A stretch of DNA of 64,000 nucleotides, taken from NCBI RefSeq assembly GCF_900188085.1, contig NZ_FZOU01000001.1:1178001-1242000 (forward strand), in the 5' to 3' direction. A program made the position numbers and the translations under genes. This stretch comes from Granulicella rosea. Its GTDB lineage: Bacteria; Acidobacteriota; Terriglobia; Terriglobales; Acidobacteriaceae. Shown piece after piece: positions 16,506 through 24,160 of this stretch. Below the pieces are notes generated by a model. That model made no database searches, was not told where the DNA came from, and saw only the letters and a program-made list of their open reading frames with translations. The first letter of the stretch is position 1; each line of letters begins with the position of its first letter.

Positions 16506-18035
16506 ATGATGGATGCGGGTTTGATCGGAGCGGCGCCGGTTGCGGATGCCGTGCTCCCAATGCGGTCTGTGAATGCTCAGGCCGCAGCGGCGAGCCAGGG
16601 GCAAGGCGCCAATGCGGCTCAGAACGATGGCACTCAGAGCTCCTTTGCCGACGTATTGCAGCAAAGCTCCGATGCGCAATCGGATGCGCCTTCCAATACC
16701 TACTCGAACGGCCAGTCCGCCGACCAGTCGAGCAAGGCGCCCGCCGATCCTTCGAATGGCTCAGGGGCAGGAGCATTCGTCGATAAGAATGCGAGCGGCA
16801 ACGATAACGCGGCGTCATCTCCGACGATCGGCGGGCAGGTGCTTGTGGGACCAGGCGCGGGGATGGTCGCGACTCCCATCGTGCCTGTCGCGGCGCCAGT
16901 TCTGCTGCAGACGGAAAGTGATGGGAAGCAGGGTGTAAAGTCGCCCATCGCATCGATCTCGCATAAGAGCAGCGAGACCGGTCCCGCGAAGAACGACATG
17001 CGTAAGCCAATGACGATCGATGCGCAGGGACAGGAGGTTCCTGTGACGGCTACGCCTGCGATGACGCCGCAGGCTCCGATGGATGTGTCCCAGATACTCA
17101 AGCTATCGCCCGGCCAGGATACGGGAGCGGCAGTTGTATCCGGGGCGAAGGGTTCATCGCAGGCAGGCGTAGATGGCGCGGCTTCGGCGAAGTCCAGTGG
17201 GACGGCAACCAAGAGCATCCGCGACGCTGTTCTCCATGCGGCGAGTGGCGATACGGCAGGCGTGGCCGATGCCGCAAGCGCTTCCGCTTCGTCCGCTCCG
17301 GATGCCGCGGCCTCACCGGTTGCTGCCCATAGCGATCCAGCCGCGCTGGCTTCGACGCATGGGGCGGTTGCGGTCGACCTGGTGACGAGCGCCGTGGGCT
17401 CCGCCGGGGCAGGGGCGGTGGGCGTTGTGCCCGTGTTCCATGCGGTAGCGCAGACGCAGACGCTGCTGCCGTCTGCTGCTGATCAGAGCTCGTCGCCGCA
17501 TACGGGGATCTCATCGACGGATTCGACATCGGTGAGCGGCGCGGATCATACGACGCTGGTGGCGACGCCGAATGTGCTGGAGGTTGGGTTGTCGTCGGGC
17601 ACGCATGGCTGGCTTCGCGTACGCGCGGAGATGTCGACCGATGGCGACGTGTCTGCCTCGGTGCGAGCCGCCTCGGAGACGGCTTACGACGCGCTGCATA
17701 AGGATCTGCCTTCGATGTCGGCCTATCTGGCGAGCGAGCGGGTCGGCGTGACTTCGCTGGTGGTGGAGCATACGCCTGCCAGCTCGGGCTCCGGTGCAAA
17801 CCCCGGAGCTTCGAATATGGCGAATACGGATTCCGGGAGCCAGGGAGCGCAGGCAGGCAGTCAGGGCGGCGCGGCGCCGGGTTCGGCATGGAACACAGGT
17901 GGAGTGGACGCGCAGGTTGGTGATGACGCACAGAGTGGCTTGAGTGTTTCCGACGCCGCTTTATCTTCAGGCGCCGCACTGCCAGTGGCCGCTTATGCGA
18001 ACAGGAGCGGCGGCTGGCTCAGCGTTCTCGCATGA
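16506..18035 (+). CDS. fliK: Flagellar hook-length control protein FliK
   Basis: 509 residues, Ala/Ser/Gly-rich and disordered over the first 350, as expected of the molecular-ruler part of FliK. A compact C-terminal Flg_hook-like domain follows at about 355-430 (LEVGLSSGTHGWLRVRAEM, VSASVRAASETAYDAL, SERVGVTSLVVEH). It measures hook length and triggers the export specificity switch through FlhB. The C-terminal tail is again low complexity. ATG 16506 has GAGGTG five bases upstream. Confidence 0.83.
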   Translation: MMDAGLIGAAPVADAVLPMRSVNAQAAAASQGQGANAAQNDGTQSSFADVLQQSSDAQSDAPSNTYSNGQSADQSSKAPADPSNGSGAGAFVDKNASGNDNAASSPTIGGQVLVGPGAGMVATPIVPVAAPVLLQTESDGKQGVKSPIASISHKSSETGPAKNDMRKPMTIDAQGQEVPVTATPAMTPQAPMDVSQILKLSPGQDTGAAVVSGAKGSSQAGVDGAASAKSSGTATKSIRDAVLHAASGDTAGVADAASASASSAPDAAASPVAAHSDPAALASTHGAVAVDLVTSAVGSAGAGAVGVVPVFHAVAQTQTLLPSAADQSSSPHTGISSTDSTSVSGADHTTLVATPNVLEVGLSSGTHGWLRVRAEMSTDGDVSASVRAASETAYDALHKDLPSMSAYLASERVGVTSLVVEHTPASSGSGANPGASNMANTDSGSQGAQAGSQGGAAPGSAWNTGGVDAQVGDDAQSGLSVSDAALSSGAALPVAAYANRSGGWLSVLA

Positions 18036-18152
18036 CGTGTCTTTTCTCGACTTTCAACTTCGGTCGCAGCGCGCTGAGCGATGGCGCGGTGCAATCGCAA
18101 CGGCAGGGTACACAACCGGACTCGGACGAATGAGCAGCAAGGGAGAATATCG

Positions 18153-18500
18153 ATGGAACTAACCAGCAATACATTGCACAACTCCGCGCAGAGCGTCGCG
18201 AACAGCATGATCCCAACCGCCAGCGCTGCGAAGCCCATGGACACCAGCACCTCAACGACCAGCACAAGCACCGCCGGCGATATCACCTCCGACGACTTTC
18301 TCACGTTGCTGGTGACGGAGATGAAGAACCAGGATCCCACTCAGCCGACCGATCCCAACGCATACATCCAGCAACTGGTGGGCGTGAACAGCCTGCAGCA
18401 GTTGATTTCGATCAACCAGGAACTCGGCGCGGCCACTGGCGCGAGCGGCAGCAGCAGTTCCTCCGCCATTGCAGTAACGCCATCGACGAGCGCGCTGTAA
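18153..18500 (+). CDS. flgD: Flagellar hook assembly protein FlgD (short form)
   Basis: A 115-residue hook cap scaffold. The conserved core is DDFLTLLVTEMKNQDPTQPTDPNAYIQQLVGVNSLQQL, with the usual LLxxxLxxQDP and QLxxxxxLxQ patterns. The C-terminal FLN/tudor-like domains of enterobacterial FlgD (about 230 residues) are absent, so this is the minimal export/capping core. Start ATG 18153 follows AGGGAGAA; the in-frame ATG 18081 has no ribosome site and lies in unconserved sequence. Confidence 0.88.
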   Translation: MELTSNTLHNSAQSVANSMIPTASAAKPMDTSTSTTSTSTAGDITSDDFLTLLVTEMKNQDPTQPTDPNAYIQQLVGVNSLQQLISINQELGAATGASGSSSSSAIAVTPSTSAL

Positions 18501-18554
18501 GCGCCGCAAACCTCTCATCGTCAATCACGAACCAACATCGCCAAGGAGAACAGC

Positions 18555-19784
18555 ATGCCTAATTTTTCGATTGCGCTTACGGGTCTGCAGGCAGACACGG
18601 TCGCGCTGGATACGATCGGCAACAACCTCGCCAACCTGAACACGACCGCGTTCAAAGGTCAGACGACGACCTTTGAAGATCTCTTCTACCAGAACGTCGG
18701 CACTACCGGCTCAGGCGATCGTCTCCAGGTCGGCGTCGGCACGCGCGTCAACAGCACCTCGAGCGACTTCAGCCAGGGAAGTCTCACGACGACTGGCGAT
18801 GAAAACGATGTCGCCATCAGCGGCAGCGGCTTCTTCGTGGTGCAGCAGGGCAACTTTCAGAACCTGACCCGCGCCGGCGACTTCCAGGTAGACTCCACTG
18901 GAAACCTCATCACCTCTTCGGGCGAAAGCGTCATGGGGTACGGCGTGGTAGGCGGAGCGGTGGATCAGAGCTCGGGCATCAAGCCGATTACCTTACCGGT
19001 CGGCGCGACGGCCGCCGCGCAGGGCACATCGTACATTCAATTCCAGTCGACACTGGACTCGACCGCCGCGGTTGGAACCGCCTTTACCAGTCCCGTCACG
19101 GTCTACGACTCGCTCGGCGCAAGCCACCAGGTGAACGTGGTCTTCACCAAGACCAGCGACTCCACCTGGAGCTACGACGCCGAACTGACGGCGGGCACTG
19201 CGTCGGGGACGCCGATCAACAACACGGGCACGTTGACCTTCGATGCCTCTGGCAATCTGGTGTCACCTGCGGCCAACATCACGGGCGTGACCTTCCCTGG
19301 CATGACCGACGGCGCAAAGGATCTAACCTTCAGCTTCAACCTGTACAACTCCGCGGGCGTGGGCCAGATTACGCAGACGGCGGGAACCTCCAACACCTCC
19401 ACCACGACGCAGGATGGCTACACCGCCGGGGCCTTCCAGAGTTACACCGTCGATGGCAACGGACTGATCTCCGCGACCTATAGCAACGGCAAGACGCAGC
19501 CGATCGCGCAGCTTGCGATGGCCTCGGTCACGAACACCGACGGCCTTGTACGCTCGGGCGCCAACGACTACACGGTGACCGCGGCATCGGGGGCCATGAA
19601 CATCGGCCTCGCGAACGTCGGAGGTCGTGGCACGATCGAAGGCCAGGCGCTCGAGCAGTCGAACGTGGATATCTCCGCCGAGTTCTCGGATCTCATCGTC
19701 GCACAGCGTGCGTTCGAGGCGAACTCAAAGACCGTCACGACCTTCGACTCGGTGACCGAGCAGGCCATCAACATGATTCGCTAA
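18555..19784 (+). CDS. flgE: Flagellar hook protein FlgE
   Basis: A 409-residue hook subunit. The N-terminal rod/hook motif is FSIALTGLQADTVALDTIGNNLANLNTTAFKG. FlgE central signatures include GSGFFVVQ and the D1/D2 beta region (SPVTVYDSLGASHQVNVVFTK, LTFDASGNL). The C-terminus is GQALEQSNVDISAEFSDLIVAQRAFEANSKTVTTFD. AAGGAGAA lies before the ATG. The gene is followed by a strong terminator, ending this transcription unit. Confidence 0.96.
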   Translation: MPNFSIALTGLQADTVALDTIGNNLANLNTTAFKGQTTTFEDLFYQNVGTTGSGDRLQVGVGTRVNSTSSDFSQGSLTTTGDENDVAISGSGFFVVQQGNFQNLTRAGDFQVDSTGNLITSSGESVMGYGVVGGAVDQSSGIKPITLPVGATAAAQGTSYIQFQSTLDSTAAVGTAFTSPVTVYDSLGASHQVNVVFTKTSDSTWSYDAELTAGTASGTPINNTGTLTFDASGNLVSPAANITGVTFPGMTDGAKDLTFSFNLYNSAGVGQITQTAGTSNTSTTTQDGYTAGAFQSYTVDGNGLISATYSNGKTQPIAQLAMASVTNTDGLVRSGANDYTVTAASGAMNIGLANVGGRGTIEGQALEQSNVDISAEFSDLIVAQRAFEANSKTVTTFDSVTEQAINMIR

Positions 19785-19805
19785 TCATTCTTTGCGCTGT
19801 CGCGT

Positions 19806-19844
19806 GGCCGGTCCGGTGTTGTATGCCGGGCCGGCCATTTTTTT
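19806..19844 (+). terminator. Rho-independent terminator after flgE
   Basis: GGCCGGTCCGGTG (19806-19818) pairs with TGCCGGGCCGGCC (19824-19836), allowing G-U pairs, and is followed by ATTTTTTT. It splits the flagellar cluster into two transcription units, with fliL starting the second. Confidence 0.85.
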
Positions 19845-19886
19845 GTTTGGGTTGTAAGTTCGGGCTAATGAGTGTGGGGGTGGGTG

Positions 19887-19901
19887 TGGCATGTTGCTTG
19901 C
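19887..19901 (+). promoter_or_regulatory. Sigma-54 promoter candidate for fliL-fliN operon
   Basis: The best RpoN match in the window: TGGC (19887-19890), then AT, then G at the consensus position, and TTGC (19898-19901), with one mismatch to TGGCACG-N4-TTGC. The predicted start is about 19913, one base before the fliL ATG chosen here, which would make the message essentially leaderless. The site lies just after the flgE terminator, where a new promoter is needed. Confidence 0.65.
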
Positions 19902-19913
19902 TCTCATCCAGGC

Positions 19914-20489
19914 ATGGCTTCCTCTGCTGAAATTCGCGATGAACAGGTCTTGTCTCCGGAGGCGACTCGCTCCGCCGGTGTGCCGTTTCTTTCTCTTGCC
20001 CTGGCCGCGGTGATCACGGCTGTGCTCACGCTGTCGCTTGCGGGCGGCGGCGTTTACTGGCTGGCGCACACGGGACGTCTGGGGTCCGCGCTGGCTGCCG
20101 ATAAGGCGCCGAAGGCTGCGGTCGTCGAAGCGCCGCCACCGCCGAAGACGCACTCAGTCGCCTTTGAACCGCTATTGGTGAACCTTGCGGATGAGGGCGG
20201 GACAGCATATCTGCGGCTGTCGCTTTCGCTGCGCGTACTGGACGACGAGCCGGTGAAGGGCGCGAAGGCCAAGGAAGAGAAGCCCGATAAAGGCAAGCCG
20301 GTAAATGAGAGCGAGGCCGCCGTGCGCGATGTGGCGCTCGACGTGATCGGCCGCACCACGGCCCAGCAGTTGTTGGAGGTCGATGGCAAGGAAAAGCTCA
20401 AGCAGCAACTGATCGCGGCAATCACGAAGCGTGTGCCCGAGGTGAAGGTGAAGGACATCTTCTTCACCGAGTTTCTGGTGCAGCAGTGA
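19914..20489 (+). CDS. fliL: Flagellar basal-body-associated protein FliL
   Basis: 191 residues with one membrane helix near 30-50 (FLSLALAAVITAVLTLSLAGGGVYWLA). A periplasmic domain follows (FEPLLVNLADEGGTAYLRLSLSLRVLD), and the FliL C-terminal signature is VRDVALDVIGRTTAQQL...KDIFFTEFLVQQ. It surrounds the stator and supports motor output. The start is uncertain: ATG 19914 has only a weak CCAGG nearby; TTG 19950 follows GAACAGG; GTG 19872 would precede the promoter candidate. Confidence 0.92.
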   Translation: MASSAEIRDEQVLSPEATRSAGVPFLSLALAAVITAVLTLSLAGGGVYWLAHTGRLGSALAADKAPKAAVVEAPPPPKTHSVAFEPLLVNLADEGGTAYLRLSLSLRVLDDEPVKGAKAKEEKPDKGKPVNESEAAVRDVALDVIGRTTAQQLLEVDGKEKLKQQLIAAITKRVPEVKVKDIFFTEFLVQQ

Positions 20490-20506
20490 TGGGGAGGAGT
20501 GAGGTC

Positions 20507-20677
20507 ATGGAAGATTCGAGAACGATACGAGCGATGGAGCATGAGAGCGGGGTTCCACTCTCCGGCATGTTTGAGGTCGATGGATTCGGCATGGTGCAGA
20601 TGCATGGCGCGGCGGGCGTGCCCACGCAACTCTGGCTGCCGTTCGAACCGATGCCCGTGCAACTGCGGTTGATGTAA
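20507..20677 (+). CDS. 56-residue orphan protein in the place of fliM
   Basis: A small frame of 56 residues with GGAGGAG eight bases before its ATG, between fliL and fliO. GTG 20486 would overlap the fliL stop and is an alternative start. I do not recognise the protein. It is acidic at the N-terminus and ends LWLPFEPMPVQLRLM. That end faintly resembles the first strand of SpoA domains of FliM/FliN (VPVxLRxxLG), then stops. In many genomes fliM occupies this position. It may be a real accessory protein or a degenerate fliM remnant. Confidence 0.45.
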   Translation: MEDSRTIRAMEHESGVPLSGMFEVDGFGMVQMHGAAGVPTQLWLPFEPMPVQLRLM

Positions 20678-20702
20678 CGAACAGGCGATGCCGAGGGACG
20701 AT

Positions 20703-21032
20703 ATGCAACTGGTGAAACCGATGGTGGAGAACGGAGCAGAGCAAGCGCGGAAGGTCGCGCCAGGCGGTCTGGCAGGCTGGTTGATCGCTGCGTTTGCCGG
20801 GCTGGCCGCAGGCGGATGGCGCAGCCGGACCGCTGCGCCAACGCGTCAGTTGAAGTTGGTCGAGACCCTCTCCCTCGGTGGCCGCAGGCAGCTTGTGCTG
20901 GTGAGTTGCGGTGAAGAGCGCCTGTTGATCGGCATCGGACCAGACTCTGTCGACTCGATGATTCACCTGTCCGACGATGCACACACCGCAACGAGCAAGA
21001 GCGCGAAGACGATGGCGGATCCATGGGCCTGA
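20703..21032 (+). CDS. fliO: Flagellar biosynthesis protein FliO
   Basis: 109 residues with one membrane segment (GLAGWLIAAFAGLAAGGW, about residues 22-39). It then has the FliO core: RQLKLVETLSLGGRRQLVLVSCGEERLLIGIG, the pattern LxxxExLxLGxxxxLxLVxxGxxxxLLG. FliO helps assemble the FliP-FliQ-FliR export gate. ATG 20703 follows GAGGGA; ATG 20688 is possible. The end overlaps the start of fliP by ten bases. Confidence 0.82.
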   Translation: MQLVKPMVENGAEQARKVAPGGLAGWLIAAFAGLAAGGWRSRTAAPTRQLKLVETLSLGGRRQLVLVSCGEERLLIGIGPDSVDSMIHLSDDAHTATSKSAKTMADPWA

Positions 21033-21886
21033 GTCGTGTTTCACTGACGATCGGATGGATACTGATGTTCCTGCTGCTTGCAGGCGCCGCTCCGCAGATG
21101 CATGCTTTGGCGGAGCCTGGGCAACGCGCCGACACCGCGGTCATCGAAGCAAACGCACGCAAGATGGTCGCGGCAAGAGCCCGGCGCGCGGAGGCAAAGG
21201 CCAAGTCGGAAGAGTTGCAAAAGGCGCCGAAGCCGGAGAGCATCGCAGACGACCTGAGTAAGGGCGGCGGAACCCCCTGGGCGATCGTGCTTGGGCTTAC
21301 GCTGATGACCCTGCTGCCTGCGCTCCTGCTCGCCATGACTCCCCTGGTAAGGCTGCTGGTGGTCTTCCACTTCTTACGCCAGGCGCTTGGCACGCAGACG
21401 GCGCCGAGCAACCAGGTGCTGATGGGGCTCGCGCTGATGATGACATGGTTTCTTATGCAACCGGTACTGTTACAAGTCGAGCAATCTGCTCTTACCCCTT
21501 ATCGGCAGGGAACGATCACAGGTGAGGCGGCTATAGAAAAAGGCATCGCGCCCGTGAAGCACTATATGCTGCGCTATGCACGTGAGAAAGATCTCGCGGT
21601 ATTCGCGTCGGCCGGCATGACGGCACGGCCTGCTTCGGCGGATGACCTGCCCGTGCAGGTAGTGGTGCCGGCTTATATTCTCAGCGAGTTGAAGGCGGGC
21701 TTTCAGATCGGCGCGGTGCTCTTTCTCCCGTTCCTCCTGGTTGACCTTGTCGTGGCAAGCGTGACGACCTCGATCGGCATGCTGCAGTTGCCGCCGGTGG
21801 TGATCTCGACGCCGGTGAAGATCTTGCTCTTCGTGATGGTCGATGGCTGGAACTTGCTGGCGGACAAACTGCTCAAGAGTTTTTGA
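21023..21886 (+). CDS. fliP: Flagellar export gate protein FliP
   Basis: 287 residues. A cleavable signal-like N-terminus (WILMFLLLAGAAPQMHALA) is followed by a charged Ala/Lys-rich segment and then the FliP core. Core signatures are LTLMTLLPALLLAMTPLVRLLVVFHFLRQALGTQTAPSNQVLMGLALMMTWFLM and SELKAGFQIGAVLFLPFLLVDLVVASVTTSIGM. FliP is the main subunit of the export gate in the inner membrane. The extra charged region before the core makes it slightly longer than usual. Confidence 0.95.
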   Translation: MGLSRVSLTIGWILMFLLLAGAAPQMHALAEPGQRADTAVIEANARKMVAARARRAEAKAKSEELQKAPKPESIADDLSKGGGTPWAIVLGLTLMTLLPALLLAMTPLVRLLVVFHFLRQALGTQTAPSNQVLMGLALMMTWFLMQPVLLQVEQSALTPYRQGTITGEAAIEKGIAPVKHYMLRYAREKDLAVFASAGMTARPASADDLPVQVVVPAYILSELKAGFQIGAVLFLPFLLVDLVVASVTTSIGMLQLPPVVISTPVKILLFVMVDGWNLLADKLLKSF

Positions 21887-21969
21887 TAAGGGGATTGGAA
21901 GATGACGTATCTGACAGGCTGGCTATTGCGGTTATTGGTAGTGAGCAGTGCAACGCAAAGGGAGACGTA

Positions 21970-22239
21970 ATGGGCGCGGACCAGACGGTACAGATCATGC
22001 GACAGTTGATGATCGAGGCGATGTTACTCTCGTCGCCGTTGCTGCTGGCGGCCGCGTTGATCAGTCTCACGGTAAGTCTGCTGCAGACGCTGACCTCGGT
22101 GCAGGAGCAGACGCTGACGGCGGTGCCTCGCCTGATGACCGTCTTTATCGTGACCATGGTGACGCTCCCCTGGATGATTCACCGGCTGGTGAACTACACC
22201 ATTCATCTCTTCTCCGACTTTCACCGGTACATCGGATGA
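21970..22239 (+). CDS. fliQ: Flagellar export gate protein FliQ
   Basis: 89 residues with two membrane helices (about 17-40 and 52-75) and the FliQ pattern LLAAALISLTVSLLQTLTSVQEQTLTAVPRL. Start ATG 21970 follows GGGAGACG; the longer frame opening at 21883 overlaps fliP's end and lacks conservation. The stop overlaps the fliR start (ATGA). Confidence 0.93.
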   Translation: MGADQTVQIMRQLMIEAMLLSSPLLLAAALISLTVSLLQTLTSVQEQTLTAVPRLMTVFIVTMVTLPWMIHRLVNYTIHLFSDFHRYIG

Positions 22240-23015
22240 TCGGCGTGCGGGACGCGGCCAGGGACTGGCCTCACTATCTATCCGCAGGCCTGCTGGTGAT
22301 GATACGGCTGAGCGGCGTCGTGGCGTTCGCGCCGATCTTCAGCTCTCAGTCGATCTCGCCGAGGGTCAAGGCCGGCTTCGTGGTTGCGTTGGCCTGCCTG
22401 CTGGCGCCGGCGGTTGCGTTGCTGCCGGGAGCACGCGTAACGCTCGATATGAGCGCCATCCTTGGCGAGCTTGCGGTCGGTCTCGTCTTCGGCTTCAGCC
22501 TGACGCTACTGACTGAGGCGCTGGACTTCGCCGGCGCGTTGCTGGGCATGTCGTTCAGCTTCTCGCTGGTCAATCTGCTCGATCCCAACAGCCACGTGGA
22601 GACTGCGCTGATGAGCCAGTTCTTCAATCTGCTGAGCACGTTGATCATGATTGCGGCAGGTCTTGACCGGACGCTGTTGAGCGCGGTGGTGCGCAGCTTC
22701 CGCGCCGTGCCTGTAGGCGATGCCGCATTGCAGGCGACGACGGCCGCCTCGCTTGCCGAGATGGCGGGAGGCATCTTTCTCGCGGGGCTGCAGCTTGCCG
22801 CGCCGGTGCTTGCCGCCGCGCTGGCGGTGGAGATGACGGTGAGCATGGTAAGTAGACTGGCGCCGCAACTGCCTGCGATGGTGATGAGTATTCCGTTGAA
22901 GACCATGACCTCGTACGCGGTACTTGTGGCGTCGCTCGCGGTTTGGCCGTGGTGGATCGAGCGCCACTTCACGGCGTTGCTGGACGCGGCCGAGCATCTG
23001 CTGGTGAAGTCATGA
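22236..23015 (+). CDS. fliR: Flagellar export gate protein FliR
   Basis: 259 residues, strongly hydrophobic with about six membrane segments. FliR signatures are LSGVVAFAPIFSSQSISPRVKAGFVVALACLLAP and GLVFGFSLTLLTEALDFAGALLGMSFSFS. It begins within the fliQ stop (ATGA) and ends within the flhB start (ATGA), so the three genes are translationally coupled. Confidence 0.94.
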   Translation: MIGVRDAARDWPHYLSAGLLVMIRLSGVVAFAPIFSSQSISPRVKAGFVVALACLLAPAVALLPGARVTLDMSAILGELAVGLVFGFSLTLLTEALDFAGALLGMSFSFSLVNLLDPNSHVETALMSQFFNLLSTLIMIAAGLDRTLLSAVVRSFRAVPVGDAALQATTAASLAEMAGGIFLAGLQLAAPVLAAALAVEMTVSMVSRLAPQLPAMVMSIPLKTMTSYAVLVASLAVWPWWIERHFTALLDAAEHLLVKS

Positions 23016-24160
23016 GCGAGAAGGCGACAGAAGCGGCGACACCGCAACGCAAGAAGAAGGCGCGTGAAAAAGGCGATAGCGTGCGCAGTCGCGAGCTTCT
23101 CTCTGCCGTGGCGATGCTGGCTGGGGTGCTCACGCTCGGGGCGATTGCGAGCAGGTTCGTGACGAACTGGGCGATCGTGTACGCGCAGAGCCTGACGGCG
23201 GGCATGGCCGACGGCGGCGACGGCGAGCAGCGTTGGATTGCCGCGGTCGGCCGCATGTTGAATCCGATGCTGATGCCTGTCTTCCTCGTGATGGCCGCGA
23301 GCTTTGCCGGCGCGCTGGCGGTTGGCATTGCCCAGGGCGGCGGGGTGGAGATTCATCCGGCTGCGGTGGGCTTCAAGTTTTCAAAGTTGAACCCGGTGGA
23401 GAACATCAAGAATCTCTTCAGCCTGCGCAGCGCGACGCGCGTGTTGAAGTCGCTTGTGCCCGCGGCGGTGATGGTGGCGCTGGGCTGGAGCGCATTGAAG
23501 TCGCTGATGCTGCCGCTTCCGGTGATGAGTCTTGTGAGATTGCCATCGGCGCTGGTCACTGCATATCATCTTGCGCTCGATGCGGCGTGGGTCACGCTGG
23601 TGTGGAGCGGACTGGATTACGCGGTCGAGTGGATCTCATGGAACAAGCGGCTGAAGATGTCGAAGCAGGAGCTGCGCGACGAGGTGAAGGAGCAGATGGC
23701 CAACCCTCAGATCAAGCAGCGGGTGCGGCAGATCCAGATCGCGATGCGGCGGCGCAAGGTGAAGGCGGACATGTCGCGCGCAAGCGTCGTCATCACGAAT
23801 CCGACGCACTACGCGGTCGCGCTTGAGTTCAGCTTCGACACCATGCAGGCGCCGACGGTGCTGGCCAAGGGGCGCGATCTGCAGGCGGCCGAGATTCGTG
23901 AAGAGGCTCGCTGGGCGGGTGTGCCATTGATCGAGAACCCGCCACTGGCGCGGAGTTTGTATCGATCGGTCGAACCGGGGCAGACGATTCCGTTTGAACT
24001 CTACTCGGCGGTCGCGGGCATTCTGGCCTATCTCTACCGGCAGAAGGTGGAAGAGAAGGTGCGTGAGCAGAAGCGGCATGCGGCGGCGGAAGCCGCGCAA
24101 CGCAAGCGTCCGATCGTGATGGAAGGCGCAGCTATGAACGGCTTTGGGGGTGGGATGTGA
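23012..24160 (+). CDS. flhB: Flagellar export switch protein FlhB
   Basis: 382 residues. Basic N-terminus (EKATEAATPQRKKKAREKGDSVRSREL), four membrane segments, then the cytoplasmic domain with the autocleavage motif NPTH (in VVITNPTHYAVALEF, about residue 272). Cleavage between N and P switches export from rod/hook to filament substrates. Starts in the fliR stop and ends in the flhA start (GTGA). Confidence 0.96.
   Translation: MSEKATEAATPQRKKKAREKGDSVRSRELLSAVAMLAGVLTLGAIASRFVTNWAIVYAQSLTAGMADGGDGEQRWIAAVGRMLNPMLMPVFLVMAASFAGALAVGIAQGGGVEIHPAAVGFKFSKLNPVENIKNLFSLRSATRVLKSLVPAAVMVALGWSALKSLMLPLPVMSLVRLPSALVTAYHLALDAAWVTLVWSGLDYAVEWISWNKRLKMSKQELRDEVKEQMANPQIKQRVRQIQIAMRRRKVKADMSRASVVITNPTHYAVALEFSFDTMQAPTVLAKGRDLQAAEIREEARWAGVPLIENPPLARSLYRSVEPGQTIPFELYSAVAGILAYLYRQKVEEKVREQKRHAAAEAAQRKRPIVMEGAAMNGFGGGM

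Noticed and set aside
18036..18152. Search for a sigma-54 promoter before flgD
   Set aside because: TGGC occurs near 18082, but no GC lies at the required ten-base spacing; flgD is probably read from the fliK promoter.
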